64,000 bases of DNA from an uncultured Prevotellaceae bacterium (GTDB lineage Bacteria > Bacteroidota > Bacteroidia > Bacteroidales > Bacteroidaceae): the NCBI GenBank assembly GCA_900316975.1, contig ONFA01000004.1, forward strand, positions 1 through 64,000, read 5' to 3'. The notes under the pieces are model-generated. The model saw only the letters and a list, made by a program, of their open reading frames with translations, was not told the DNA's origin and ran no database searches. Every line of letters starts with the position of its first letter. Position 1 is the first letter of the stretch. The position numbers and the translations under genes were made by a program. This document shows, in pieces, positions 43,037 through 55,170 of this stretch.

Positions 43037-44503
43037 ATGAGTACAACAACCAACAAAATGACCAACTACCGTTGGGTCATCTGTGCGATGCTTTTCCTCG
43101 CCACCACGGTCAACTACATGGACCGTCAGGTGCTCTCACTCACGTGGAAAGACTTCATCGCCATCGATTTCCATTGGAGCGATGCAGACTACGGTTTCAT
43201 CACCGCCGCATTCTCCATTTTCTATGCCTTCATCTCCCTCTTTGCCGGAAAGTTCATCGACTGGATGGGAACGAAGAAAGGCTACATCTGGGCCATTGTT
43301 ATTTGGAGTATTGGTGCATGTCTGCATGCTGGCTGCGGCATTGCAGCCATGTGGATTGCCGACCTTCCCAACGAAGAGGCTCTGCGTACCGTTCGGGCTG
43401 GTACCGACCTCGCCCTGCTCATCTCTACCGCCAGCGTGTGGCTCTTTCTTGCCTGCCGCATCGTGCTTGCCACAGGTGAGGCTGGCAACTTCCCTGCTGC
43501 CATCAAGGTGACAGCCGAGTATTTCCCAAAGAAAGACCGTGCCTTGGCCACCTCCATCTTCAATGCAGGTGCTTCTGTAGGTGCGCTTGCAGCTCCGCTC
43601 ACCATTCCCATTCTGGCAGAAAAGATGGGTTGGGAAATGGCATTCATCATTATCGGTGCCATCGGTTTCGTTTGGGCTATCCTTTGGGCTGTACTTTACA
43701 ACCGTCCTGCCGAGAGCAGTCGTGTGAATGCAGCCGAACTCGCCTACATTCAGCAAGATGCTAATGCCTCAGTTTCCGAGGAGAAAGCCACAAAAAACTC
43801 CAACCGAGAGCAAGCCAACGACAACCTTCAGATTCCATTCCTCAAGTGCTTCACCTATCGTCAGACATGGGCATTCATCGTGGGTAAACTCCTCACCGAT
43901 GGCGTTTGGTGGTTCTTCCTCTTCTGGGCACCAGCCTATTTCTCTGAACTCGGATACAAATCCTCCGACCCTATGGGACAGGCACTCATCTTCGTGCTCT
44001 ACCTCATCGTCACTGTAGTCAGCATCGGTGGTGGCTATCTGCCTAAGTTCTTCGTGGAGAAGAAAGGCATGGAGCCTTATTCCGGCCGTATGATAGCCAT
44101 GCTCATCTTCGCCTTCTTCCCCATCTTCGCCATGTTTGCACAGCCATTGGCAGACACCTCCGTGTGGTGGCCCTGCATCATCATCGGTTTGGCAGGCGCA
44201 GGACACCAGTCGTGGTCAGCCAACCTCTACTCCACCATCGGCGATATGTTCCCCAAGTCTGCCATTGCCTCCATCACAGGTATCGGCACTATGTTTGGCG
44301 GTCTTTGTTCTTTCGCCATCAACTGGGGCAGCGGTTTGCTCTTCACCTATGCCGACCAACAGGGAGAAGCCTTTCAGTTCTTCGGTGTGACAGGCAAACC
44401 AGCCGGCTACATGATTGTCTTCTGCTACTGCGCTGTCGCCTACCTCATCGCCTGGGCACTCATGAAGGTGCTTGTGCCGAAGTATAAGCCCATCACGAAG
44501 TAA
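43037..44503 (+). CDS. MFS transporter, ExuT/hexuronate-type
   Basis: The 488-residue protein has the 12-helix major-facilitator fold of the anion:cation symporter group: TTVNYMDRQVLSLTWKDF, YGFITAAFSIFYAFISLFAGKFIDWMGTKKGY (motif A), GEAGNFPAAIKVTAEYFPKKDRALATSIFNAGASVGALAAP and GHQSWSANLYSTIGDMFPK. It most resembles hexuronate transporters such as ExuT, which would import galacturonate or glucuronate. That suits the PL11 lyase at 11 kb, though the two are 30 kb apart and no uronate catabolic genes are in the window. Two hairpin terminators follow. Confidence 0.83.
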   Translation: MSTTTNKMTNYRWVICAMLFLATTVNYMDRQVLSLTWKDFIAIDFHWSDADYGFITAAFSIFYAFISLFAGKFIDWMGTKKGYIWAIVIWSIGACLHAGCGIAAMWIADLPNEEALRTVRAGTDLALLISTASVWLFLACRIVLATGEAGNFPAAIKVTAEYFPKKDRALATSIFNAGASVGALAAPLTIPILAEKMGWEMAFIIIGAIGFVWAILWAVLYNRPAESSRVNAAELAYIQQDANASVSEEKATKNSNREQANDNLQIPFLKCFTYRQTWAFIVGKLLTDGVWWFFLFWAPAYFSELGYKSSDPMGQALIFVLYLIVTVVSIGGGYLPKFFVEKKGMEPYSGRMIAMLIFAFFPIFAMFAQPLADTSVWWPCIIIGLAGAGHQSWSANLYSTIGDMFPKSAIASITGIGTMFGGLCSFAINWGSGLLFTYADQQGEAFQFFGVTGKPAGYMIVFCYCAVAYLIAWALMKVLVPKYKPITK

Positions 44504-44541
44504 ACATACATTCTCAATAGCGGACATCATGTCCGATTTAC

Positions 44542-44587
44542 CGACCGCGACGTAATCAATGGATTGATTACGTCGCGGTCGTTTTTA
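44542..44587 (+). terminator. First terminator hairpin after the MFS gene
   Basis: A perfect 19-bp stem, CGACCGCGACGTAATCAAT (44542-44560) with its complement (44563-44581), and a GG loop, followed by TTTTT. Confidence 0.9.
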
Positions 44588-44609
44588 TAGCACCCGAATA
44601 CCCCCTTTA

Positions 44610-44655
44610 CCGACGTGGGGCACATCGACTCACCGACGTGCCCCACGTCGGTTTT
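44610..44655 (+). terminator. Second terminator hairpin after the MFS gene
   Basis: A 14-bp stem, CCGACGTGGGGCAC (44610-44623) with GTGCCCCACGTCGG (44638-44651), followed by TTTT. The loop includes another CCGACGTG. From here to 44815 the gap shows no further structure. Confidence 0.8.
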
Positions 44656-44815
44656 GAGGTTATGGAAGCATATTAAGGGAGGCTTTAGAGATACAGATGA
44701 GGAGGCTATGACAAAATGGCTGTCATGGAAATGTGTGAAATAAGCTGAAAAACTTGGGGAAAATAGTCCCGTGAAAAAGAAATTATCGTTTTTCGATAAA
44801 AATTTCTCGTTTTTA

Positions 44816-44847
44816 TTTGGAAGTTATTAGAAGTTGTTTTATCTTTG
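44816..44847 (+). promoter_or_regulatory. Promoter of the DUF2975/HTH/CPBP operon
   Basis: TTTG (44816-44819), 20 bp, then TATCTTTG (44840-44847). The leader to the ATG at 44949 is about 95 nt and A/T-rich without a clear structure. Confidence 0.75.
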
Positions 44848-44948
44848 CACCGAAAATAATTATCGAAATACAATAAATTAGTCAAATAAAACAATAAATG
44901 ACCATATAATATACATTATTAATAATAACCACTAAAACAACAAAACTT

Positions 44949-45635
44949 ATGAAAAAGAAATTTAACTTGTATTGCGGACTGCTGATTGCGGCTATCGTGT
45001 TTGGTATCGGCTTGACCATGTTTGAGACAGGCTACAGGATGTACCAAGGCGGAAAAATAGGATGGGAACTGGCAGAAAAAGATCACATGACTGGGGTGAA
45101 GCGTGACCCATTTTGGAGCATAAATCTAATGAACAGATTGACACCTGTGGAAATGATGCCAAAAGGTGAACTACTGTTAGGTATGAATGTTAATGATAGC
45201 ATTGTCAATCTGAAAACCGGTGAGAAGATGCCGATGATGACAGTGCAGGCACTTGTTCTCCCGGAGAATGGCAAGAACAGAATGAGAGTGATGCAAGGCA
45301 TCAGTTTGATTGGGAGTTTCCTCATTATTGTATTCTTGGTGGCATTCATCAAACTGGTCATTTCGGTGAACAAAGGACGCCTCTTTGAGGAGAGTATGGA
45401 GACACAATTGGCATGGGGCGGTTGGGCCGTGTTTGGCATGTATCTGCTGGGCTGGGTAAGCACGCTCTACAACTATTTCCTCAACGTACATGAATTTGAG
45501 TTTGAGGCGTATGATCTGAGCATCCTCCAGAAACCTGACATTGCCCTACTCTACTCTGCCTTCGGTATGCTGCTGGTGGGACAGATTTTCAAGATTGGAC
45601 GGACAATGAAAGAGGAGCAGGAGTTGACGATTTGA
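44949..45635 (+). CDS. DUF2975 family membrane protein
   Basis: The 228-residue protein has four membrane segments (about 8-27, 115-137, 157-175, 198-216), with an external loop between the first and second. The central signature FIKLVISVNKGRLFEESMETQLAWGGW fits DUF2975, a family often encoded next to small Cro/CI-type regulators, as here (HTH gene at 45883). In such pairs the membrane protein is suspected to work with the regulator, but its function is not established. It opens an operon of five genes; gap to the next ORF 47 bp. Confidence 0.75.
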   Translation: MKKKFNLYCGLLIAAIVFGIGLTMFETGYRMYQGGKIGWELAEKDHMTGVKRDPFWSINLMNRLTPVEMMPKGELLLGMNVNDSIVNLKTGEKMPMMTVQALVLPENGKNRMRVMQGISLIGSFLIIVFLVAFIKLVISVNKGRLFEESMETQLAWGGWAVFGMYLLGWVSTLYNYFLNVHEFEFEAYDLSILQKPDIALLYSAFGMLLVGQIFKIGRTMKEEQELTI

Positions 45636-45682
45636 GATTAGAATTTGAAAGATTATAAGACCTAAATAATTAAACAACGAAT

Positions 45683-45886
45683 ATGATGAATAAGAATCGT
45701 GTTTTATGGGCTTGCTTCATTCTGATAGCAATGGTGGTCGTTGCTTTATTGGGAGTAGTCCTTTACCAACTTCTGACAGGCGATGAAGTGACCACCAACA
45801 CATGGTGCTTCATTACTATAGCCGCATGCAGTCTTGTGAACACTTACATTATACTTTCTCACAATCAAAGAACACTGGAACCATGA
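45683..45886 (+). CDS. Small two-TM protein
   Basis: A 67-residue protein with two hydrophobic segments (about 8-31 and 41-58) and short polar ends. I do not recognise it. Support for it being real: it fills the space between the DUF2975 and HTH genes, and its stop overlaps the HTH start by 4 bp (ATGA), a translational-coupling arrangement. Confidence 0.6.
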   Translation: MMNKNRVLWACFILIAMVVVALLGVVLYQLLTGDEVTTNTWCFITIAACSLVNTYIILSHNQRTLEP

Positions 45887-46086
45887 TTATCGTAAATTTA
45901 GATGTAATGATGGCTCGGCGCAAGATGTCGTCGGGTGAACTGGCTGAAAAGATCGGCATCACGCAGGCAAACCTGTCGGTGCTGAAGACGGGCAAGGCGA
46001 AGGCGGTGCGCTTCTCCACACTGGAGGCTATCTGCAAAGCCTTGGATTGCCAGCCGGGAGATATTTTGGAGTTTAAAGACAATTGA
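45883..46086 (+). CDS. Cro/CI-type HTH regulator (YozG-like)
   Basis: The 67-residue protein is a single HTH_26-like XRE domain: MIIVNLDVMMARRKMSSGELAEKIGITQANLSVLKTGKAKAVRFSTLEAICKALDCQPGDIL. YozG-like regulators of this size typically accompany DUF2975 genes. The start at 45883 gives the normal N-terminus; an in-frame start at 45802 would add 27 residues lying over the upstream ORF. It may autoregulate the operon. The CPBP gene follows after 42 bp. Confidence 0.87.
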   Translation: MIIVNLDVMMARRKMSSGELAEKIGITQANLSVLKTGKAKAVRFSTLEAICKALDCQPGDILEFKDN

Positions 46087-46128
46087 TAGTTAAAATTATA
46101 ACTACAAATCATAGAAACAACTAAACAA

Positions 46129-47076
46129 ATGAAAAAAGTACTTTACCCTATTTTGGTTATCGTTCTGTTTCTTGTGGTACAATCATTCGCAGGAATAGGA
46201 GTTGCCATCTTCGGAATAATTAAGGATCCCGATTTCTTCCATCAGATGAATGGAGGTGATCCCAATCAAATCATTAATAAGTTGTTCAGCGATGATTCGC
46301 TGGCATGGGCTTTGATTATCAGCGATATTGTCATTGTCGGCATCATCGCCTTGCTGAAAATGATTAACTGGAAAACGGTGCTGAACTTCCGAATGATTGA
46401 ATGGAAATGGGGCTCCATAGGCATTATGGCTGCTGTTTTCGGCATCTTTGTTCTCGACATCATGGCGGAATGGTTTCAATTGCCCAACGAAATGGAGGGA
46501 GTGTTCAACAACTTGTCCAACTCGCTGGTTGGCGCACTAAGCATTGCCATTCTCGGTCCTATCGCAGAGGAATTCATCTTCCGCGAGGGCATTCTCGGCT
46601 ATATGCTGAGAAGTGGCATGAACAAATGGGTGGCAATCATGGCAAGTGCATTAGTCTTCGGCATCATCCATTTGAATCCCGCACAGGTACCATTTGCTGC
46701 AGGGATAGGCTTTATTTTCGGCATCATATACTATAGGACAGGAAACATCGTTATTACAAGTATCCTGCACATTCTGAACAACAGCGTGGCGGTGTGGCAG
46801 ATGTACTCGCTGGGCGATGCAGCCAAAGACTTCAGCTTGACAGAAATATTGGGGACTGCGGATATCGCTGCCGTCATTATATGCGGGTTCCTGTGCATCA
46901 GCCAGTTGACTAAATTCTGGAAATATTATCAGACGAGGCAAGAGTTCAACTTCTATTCAGCAACCAACGAAATCAGTCTGATTGTTGAACAACCAACCAA
47001 CGAAATCAACCTTTTGACAGAACAGACAACAGACGATATTAACTTAAACTCACAAAATAATGAAGCAGTTCTTTAA
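46129..47076 (+). CDS. CPBP-family intramembrane metalloprotease
   Basis: The 315-residue protein has about eight membrane helices and the CAAX-protease motifs: AEEFIFREG (EExxxR) near 147-155, FGIIH near 178 and HILNN near 210. Such enzymes are involved in bacteriocin self-immunity or membrane protein cleavage. The C-terminal tail after about 270 has near-repeats (TNEISLI, TNEINLL, TDDINLN) with Gln/Asn/Thr-rich spacers, an unusual extension. Its end overlaps sppA by 17 bp. Confidence 0.82.
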   Translation: MKKVLYPILVIVLFLVVQSFAGIGVAIFGIIKDPDFFHQMNGGDPNQIINKLFSDDSLAWALIISDIVIVGIIALLKMINWKTVLNFRMIEWKWGSIGIMAAVFGIFVLDIMAEWFQLPNEMEGVFNNLSNSLVGALSIAILGPIAEEFIFREGILGYMLRSGMNKWVAIMASALVFGIIHLNPAQVPFAAGIGFIFGIIYYRTGNIVITSILHILNNSVAVWQMYSLGDAAKDFSLTEILGTADIAAVIICGFLCISQLTKFWKYYQTRQEFNFYSATNEISLIVEQPTNEINLLTEQTTDDINLNSQNNEAVL

Positions 47077-48844
47077 GTATGTATGCGCCACTGTAGTGGG
47101 CATCTTTGTAGTGGTTGCCATCATCACCATCCTTTCCATTTTCAGTTTGGTAGGCATGGCATCAATGGGCAATAGCCTGACAAGTGTGAAAGACAACAGC
47201 GTGCTGGTCATCCAATTGCAGGGAAGCATCAACGAGCGTAGCGAAGAGAATCCCTTTGGCGAGATTCTCGGCAATGCCGTGTTGACAGACCAAGGATTGG
47301 ATGACATTCTCAAAGCCATTGAACATGCAAAGACCGACCCCAAAGTGAAGGGCATCTATTTGGAGGCAGGTACTTTTGCCGGTGCCATGCCTGCCACCTT
47401 GCAGAGCATCCGCAAGGCATTGCTCGACTTCAAGAAGGAGGGAAGGTTCATTGTTGCCTACGGTGACCAATACACCCAGGGAGCCTATTATCTATGTTCT
47501 GCAGCCGATTCGGTGATTGTCAATCCACAGGGCATCATTGACTGGAGCGGTATGAGCAGCACCGTGACCTACTACAAGGAACTGCTCGACAAGGTGGGTG
47601 TGAATATGCAGGTGGTGAAGGTCGGCACCTACAAGAGTGCGGTGGAACCTTTCCTGTTGAGCCAAATGAGCGATGCCAACCGCGAACAGATTGAGACCTA
47701 CAACGGTGAAATTTGGAGTGAAATCACCAAGGCTGTCAGCAAGAGTCGTGGCATCAGCGAGGCAAAACTGAATGAATTGGCTGACTCCATGATACTGTTG
47801 CGCGAGGCGACTCTCTACAAGAAAGAAAAACTCGTCGATAAGATTGCTTACAGCGATGCCGTAAAACAGACGATTGCCAACATGATGAAGGTGGACGATC
47901 CTGACGACTACAACACCATTTCGGTGAAGGACCTGGCAGGCATTGCCAATAGCGAGCCCAAAGGCATCAGCGGTGATGTGGTGGCTGTGTATTATGCTGT
48001 TGGTGACATCGTGGAGGAAGCGTCTTCAGAGTGGAACTATTCGCCTGAAATTGTGGGCAAGACCGTATGTAAGGACTTGCAGAAACTGGCTGATGACGAC
48101 AACGTGAAGGCTGTGGTGCTGCGTGTCAATTCAGGTGGCGGCTCTGCCTATGCCAGTGAGCAAATCTGGCACGAGGTGATGAACATCAAGACCAACAAAC
48201 CTATCGTTGTGAGCATGGGCGACATGGCTGCATCAGGTGGCTACTACATCAGTTGTGCAGCCAATTACATCTATGCTGAACCCACCACGATTACAGGCTC
48301 AATCGGCATCTTCGGCATGTTTCCCGATGCCAGCAAATTGTTGAACGACAAATTAGGCGTGCATTTCAACACCGTGAAGACCAACCAATTCTCCGACTTC
48401 GGCGACATTTCCCGTCCATTCACCGAACAAGAGCGTGCCATTGCCCAGAAGTACATTAACAATGGCTACGAACTCTTCACGAAGCGTTGTGCCGATGGTC
48501 GCAAGATGAAGCAGGACGACATCAAAAAGATTGGTGAGGGTCGTGTGTGGACTGGCATTCACGCCAAACAAATCGGACTGGTGGATGAACTCGGCAGTCT
48601 TGACCAAGCCATTGCCAAAGCAAAAGAGTTGGCGAAACTCAACGAAGCAACCGTCATGAACTATCCTGCCAAGAGCACCATCTTTGATCAACTCATAAAC
48701 GAGATGCAAGGCACCAGCTATGCTGACAAGCAACTGAAGGAAGCCCTTGGCGACTACTACTCTGTCTTCACCGACTTGAAGAAGATGGGACAGAAGACCG
48801 GTGTCCAAGCCGCACTCCCCTACTACCTGAAATTCAAGTTGTGA
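47060..48844 (+). CDS. sppA: Signal peptide peptidase SppA, 67K type
   Basis: The 594-residue SppA has an N-terminal membrane helix (about 7-27) and two fused protease-fold repeats, as in E. coli SppA. The catalytic Lys is in GTYKSAVEPF (about 189) and the Ser in DMAASGGYYIS (about 393). It degrades signal peptides left in the inner membrane. Its start lies inside the CPBP gene, so it belongs to the same operon, putting two membrane proteases together. It ends before a long bidirectional terminator. Confidence 0.93.
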   Translation: MKQFFKYVCATVVGIFVVVAIITILSIFSLVGMASMGNSLTSVKDNSVLVIQLQGSINERSEENPFGEILGNAVLTDQGLDDILKAIEHAKTDPKVKGIYLEAGTFAGAMPATLQSIRKALLDFKKEGRFIVAYGDQYTQGAYYLCSAADSVIVNPQGIIDWSGMSSTVTYYKELLDKVGVNMQVVKVGTYKSAVEPFLLSQMSDANREQIETYNGEIWSEITKAVSKSRGISEAKLNELADSMILLREATLYKKEKLVDKIAYSDAVKQTIANMMKVDDPDDYNTISVKDLAGIANSEPKGISGDVVAVYYAVGDIVEEASSEWNYSPEIVGKTVCKDLQKLADDDNVKAVVLRVNSGGGSAYASEQIWHEVMNIKTNKPIVVSMGDMAASGGYYISCAANYIYAEPTTITGSIGIFGMFPDASKLLNDKLGVHFNTVKTNQFSDFGDISRPFTEQERAIAQKYINNGYELFTKRCADGRKMKQDDIKKIGEGRVWTGIHAKQIGLVDELGSLDQAIAKAKELAKLNEATVMNYPAKSTIFDQLINEMQGTSYADKQLKEALGDYYSVFTDLKKMGQKTGVQAALPYYLKFKL

Positions 48845-48868
48845 CGATGAACAACAGACAATGAAATG

Positions 48869-48917
48869 CATAAAGCGAGCAGGCTTGACATTGAGATGTC
48901 AGCCCGCTCGCTTTATG
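48869..48917. terminator. Bidirectional terminator between sppA and the beta-galactosidase gene
   Basis: A 12-bp perfect outer stem, CATAAAGCGAGC (48869-48880) with GCTCGCTTTATG (48906-48917), with an inner GGCTTGACAT/ATGTCAGCC stem. It lies between convergent genes; U-runs are within the stem only (TTTATG). Confidence 0.75.
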
Positions 48918-48944
48918 TGAGGTGGTTTTGCGGTGGGTCTAAAG

Positions 48945-48968
48945 ACCGTACAACCGTATAACCGTACA
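48945..48968. repeat. Three tandem octamers ACCGTACA/ACCGTATA/ACCGTACA
   Basis: Three contiguous 8-bp units just downstream of the beta-galactosidase stop (48976). A related octamer, ATAACCGC, recurs in tandem at about 61627-61665. Confidence 0.75.
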
Positions 48969-48975
48969 GTACTTG

Positions 48976-52708
<3,733 letters not shown>

Positions 52709-52733
52709 GTCCTATAATTAAATGGTGAATGAA

Positions 52734-54965
52734 TCATCTCGACACGTTCTTCACTCCCTTTACTGCCGACAATTTCTTGATGAGTTGCGTAAGTTGGTTC
52801 TGGTCGTCAATCATCACCGTCAGTGTGCCCGAAAAAAGTCCATCCTCCGACGACTGGATGCTGATGCCACGCATCATCACATTCTTCTCCTTGTTGAGAA
52901 TGGAAGTGATATTGTTCACAATACCTATGTCATCGTGTCCCACGACCCTCAGTGTCACAGGATATTGTTTCGAGCCTTTGCCTGCCCAGCGCGCCCGAAG
53001 CACACGATAGCCCAGACGCGCCCGAAGCAACTGGGCATTCGGACAATCCTTACGGTGTACCTTGATGCCACGATTCACCGTCACGAACCCAAACACATCA
53101 TCACCATATATAGGATTGCAGCACTTGGCAAGACTGTATTCCACCCCTTTCAGGTTATTGTCCAAGACCAGCACATCAGCATTGCCTTGTGCATGGTCAT
53201 CCGCCACAGTCGCCACATAGTTCTCAGCACTGCGTTGTTCTGTCGAGAAAGCACTTGGGTTGGCATCACGCTCTTGCAGTTCAAGATACTGCTCAATTAC
53301 CGTGTTCACATCCAACACTTCCTCTGCTATGGCTTTGTAGAACTCTGTCACATGCTTGTAACCCATCCGCTTGATGAGGCGCATCATGATGGATTCTTCT
53401 GGTTCTATCTTCCTATTCTTGAACTTTCTCTCCAGAGCCTCTTTCGCAAATGTTGATACCTGCATCTCCTGCTCCGTCAGCGATTGGCGAATCTTAGCCC
53501 TCGCCTTCGGGGTAATGGCAATGCTCAGCCAGTCACGCTTAGGTTGCTGCTTTTGCGAAGTAAGAATTTCCACCTGGTCGCCACTCTGCAACTTCGTACC
53601 TATGTGTACGTTCTTCCCGTTCACCTTACCACCCATGCAACGAGCACCAACATTCGTGTGAATCTGGAAAGCGAAATCAAGCACCGTTGCCCCCTTCGGC
53701 AATTTAAAAAGGTCACCTTTCGGAGTGAACACAAACACTTCGTCGCTATACAAATCCACCTTGAATCGATCCATCAACCGCTCGTCGCTCTCTACATCAT
53801 GATGCTCCAATGCCGATCGGATATCCTGCAACCAGTCCTCCAACTTGGTGCCGCTGTCTTTCACTCCCTTATATCGCCAGTGTGCAGCCAAACCATGCTC
53901 TGCAATCTCATCCATCCGCTCCGTGCGAATCTGTATCTCCACCCACTTACCTTCAGGACCCATCACCGTGATGTGCAGCGACTCATAGCCGTTCGACTTC
54001 GGCACCGAAAGCCAGTCCCTCAATCGTTTCGGGTTCGGACGGTACATGTCCGTCACGATGCTGAATACCTGCCAGCACTCTTGCTTCTCCTTCTCTGGAG
54101 CCGAATCAAGAATCACACGGATGGCAAACAAGTCATAGATGCCCTCAAACTGACACTTTTGCTTCAGCATCTTTTGCCAGATGGAATGGATGGACTTTGT
54201 TCTGCCCTTGATGTGGAACTTCAGCCCCGCCTCTTTCAGCTTTTTCTCCACAGGAGCAATGAAATTGGCTATGTAGAGGTCGCGTGCCTTTCGCGTAGCA
54301 CTCAACTTATCCTTAATCATGTAATAGACATCAGGCTCCAGATACTTCAGCGACAAGTCCTCCAATTCCCGTTTAATCAGATATAAGCCCAACTTATGTG
54401 CCAAAGGAGCATATAGATGTGCCGCCTCCGTCGCCACCCGTGTTCGTTCCTCAATCTCTCCCCTATCCTTGATCTGCCGCATGAGATTCACACGGTCGGC
54501 AATGATGATGAAAATGACCCTCATGTCCTCAGCAAACGACAAGAGCAAGTCACGGAAGTTCTCCGTCTCAATCGACGGATTCTTCGCATACAACTCATTC
54601 ACGCGCAAGATGCCGTGGATGATGTGTGCCACCTCCTCGCCAAACTCACGCTTCACTTCCTCCATGCCAATCACCCCTTCCGACACACAATTGTGCATCA
54701 AGATGCTGATGATGGAAGCGCGGTTCAATCCAATCTCCTCTGCCGTGATGACTGCCGTTTGCAAGTCGAACAAGATGGGGTTCATTCCAAACTTGTCACG
54801 ATGCAATTGAGCGGTCTCGGCAGCCCTCAGCAAAATTCCTTTCACCTTGCCAAAGTCATCAGGATTCAGCACATCAGTCACCAGCCCCTGCAACCTTTTC
54901 ACGGTTTCCAACAGCAGTTCACGCTCATCTTTCCTCAAAGTAGTCAAATCATCCATGCCTGTCAT
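52734..54965 (-). CDS. relA: Long RSH alarmone synthetase, hydrolase site degenerate (RelA-like)
   Basis: The 743-residue protein has an N-terminal HD-like domain, the (p)ppGpp synthetase domain (about 215-335, with GYESLHITVMGPEGKWVEIQIRTERMDEIAEHGLAAHWRYK), a TGS domain (about 395-455), a helical/zinc-finger region (LAKCCNPIYGDDVFGFV near 595) and a C-terminal ACT domain (about 660-743). In the hydrolase domain the usual HDxxEDT reads HNCVSEG (91-97), and the usual HP motif is missing. It should therefore synthesise but not degrade (p)ppGpp. It is the probable first gene of a rel-rlmH pair and is divergent from a small alarmone synthetase. Confidence 0.92.
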   Translation of the reverse strand: MTGMDDLTTLRKDERELLLETVKRLQGLVTDVLNPDDFGKVKGILLRAAETAQLHRDKFGMNPILFDLQTAVITAEEIGLNRASIISILMHNCVSEGVIGMEEVKREFGEEVAHIIHGILRVNELYAKNPSIETENFRDLLLSFAEDMRVIFIIIADRVNLMRQIKDRGEIEERTRVATEAAHLYAPLAHKLGLYLIKRELEDLSLKYLEPDVYYMIKDKLSATRKARDLYIANFIAPVEKKLKEAGLKFHIKGRTKSIHSIWQKMLKQKCQFEGIYDLFAIRVILDSAPEKEKQECWQVFSIVTDMYRPNPKRLRDWLSVPKSNGYESLHITVMGPEGKWVEIQIRTERMDEIAEHGLAAHWRYKGVKDSGTKLEDWLQDIRSALEHHDVESDERLMDRFKVDLYSDEVFVFTPKGDLFKLPKGATVLDFAFQIHTNVGARCMGGKVNGKNVHIGTKLQSGDQVEILTSQKQQPKRDWLSIAITPKARAKIRQSLTEQEMQVSTFAKEALERKFKNRKIEPEESIMMRLIKRMGYKHVTEFYKAIAEEVLDVNTVIEQYLELQERDANPSAFSTEQRSAENYVATVADDHAQGNADVLVLDNNLKGVEYSLAKCCNPIYGDDVFGFVTVNRGIKVHRKDCPNAQLLRARLGYRVLRARWAGKGSKQYPVTLRVVGHDDIGIVNNITSILNKEKNVMMRGISIQSSEDGLFSGTLTVMIDDQNQLTQLIKKLSAVKGVKNVSR

Positions 54966-55080
54966 TCTAAATATCTACATTTTGAGTGCGAAGTTACTAT
55001 TAAATGAGAAAAATACCAAATAAAAACCGCTTGAATGGCTAATTATCAATTGTTAAAGAACGAAATTCAATTAAAATTCT

Positions 55081-55088
55081 TACCTTTG
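55081..55088 (+). promoter_or_regulatory. -7 box of the small alarmone synthetase promoter
   Basis: TACCTTTG; predicted start near 55095, giving a leader of about 75 nt containing the ORF at 55111-55170. No well-spaced -33 box. Confidence 0.55.
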
Positions 55089-55110
55089 CCTACGAAAACA
55101 ACCATCCAAC

Positions 55111-55170
55111 ATGGCGTTTTTTTATGAACATACAAAAGAATCCATTCGAATTAGACACACAACGACATAA
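55111..55170 (+). CDS. Possible 19-codon leader peptide upstream of the alarmone synthetase
   Basis: ATG at 55111 opens a 19-residue frame (MAFFYEHTKESIRIRHTTT) ending with TAA at 55168-55170, directly abutting the synthetase ATG at 55171 (TAAATG) and in the same frame. It lies downstream of the predicted transcription start. There is no RBS evidence; it could be chance, but the abutting stop/start is a known translational-coupling pattern. Confidence 0.35.
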   Translation: MAFFYEHTKESIRIRHTTT

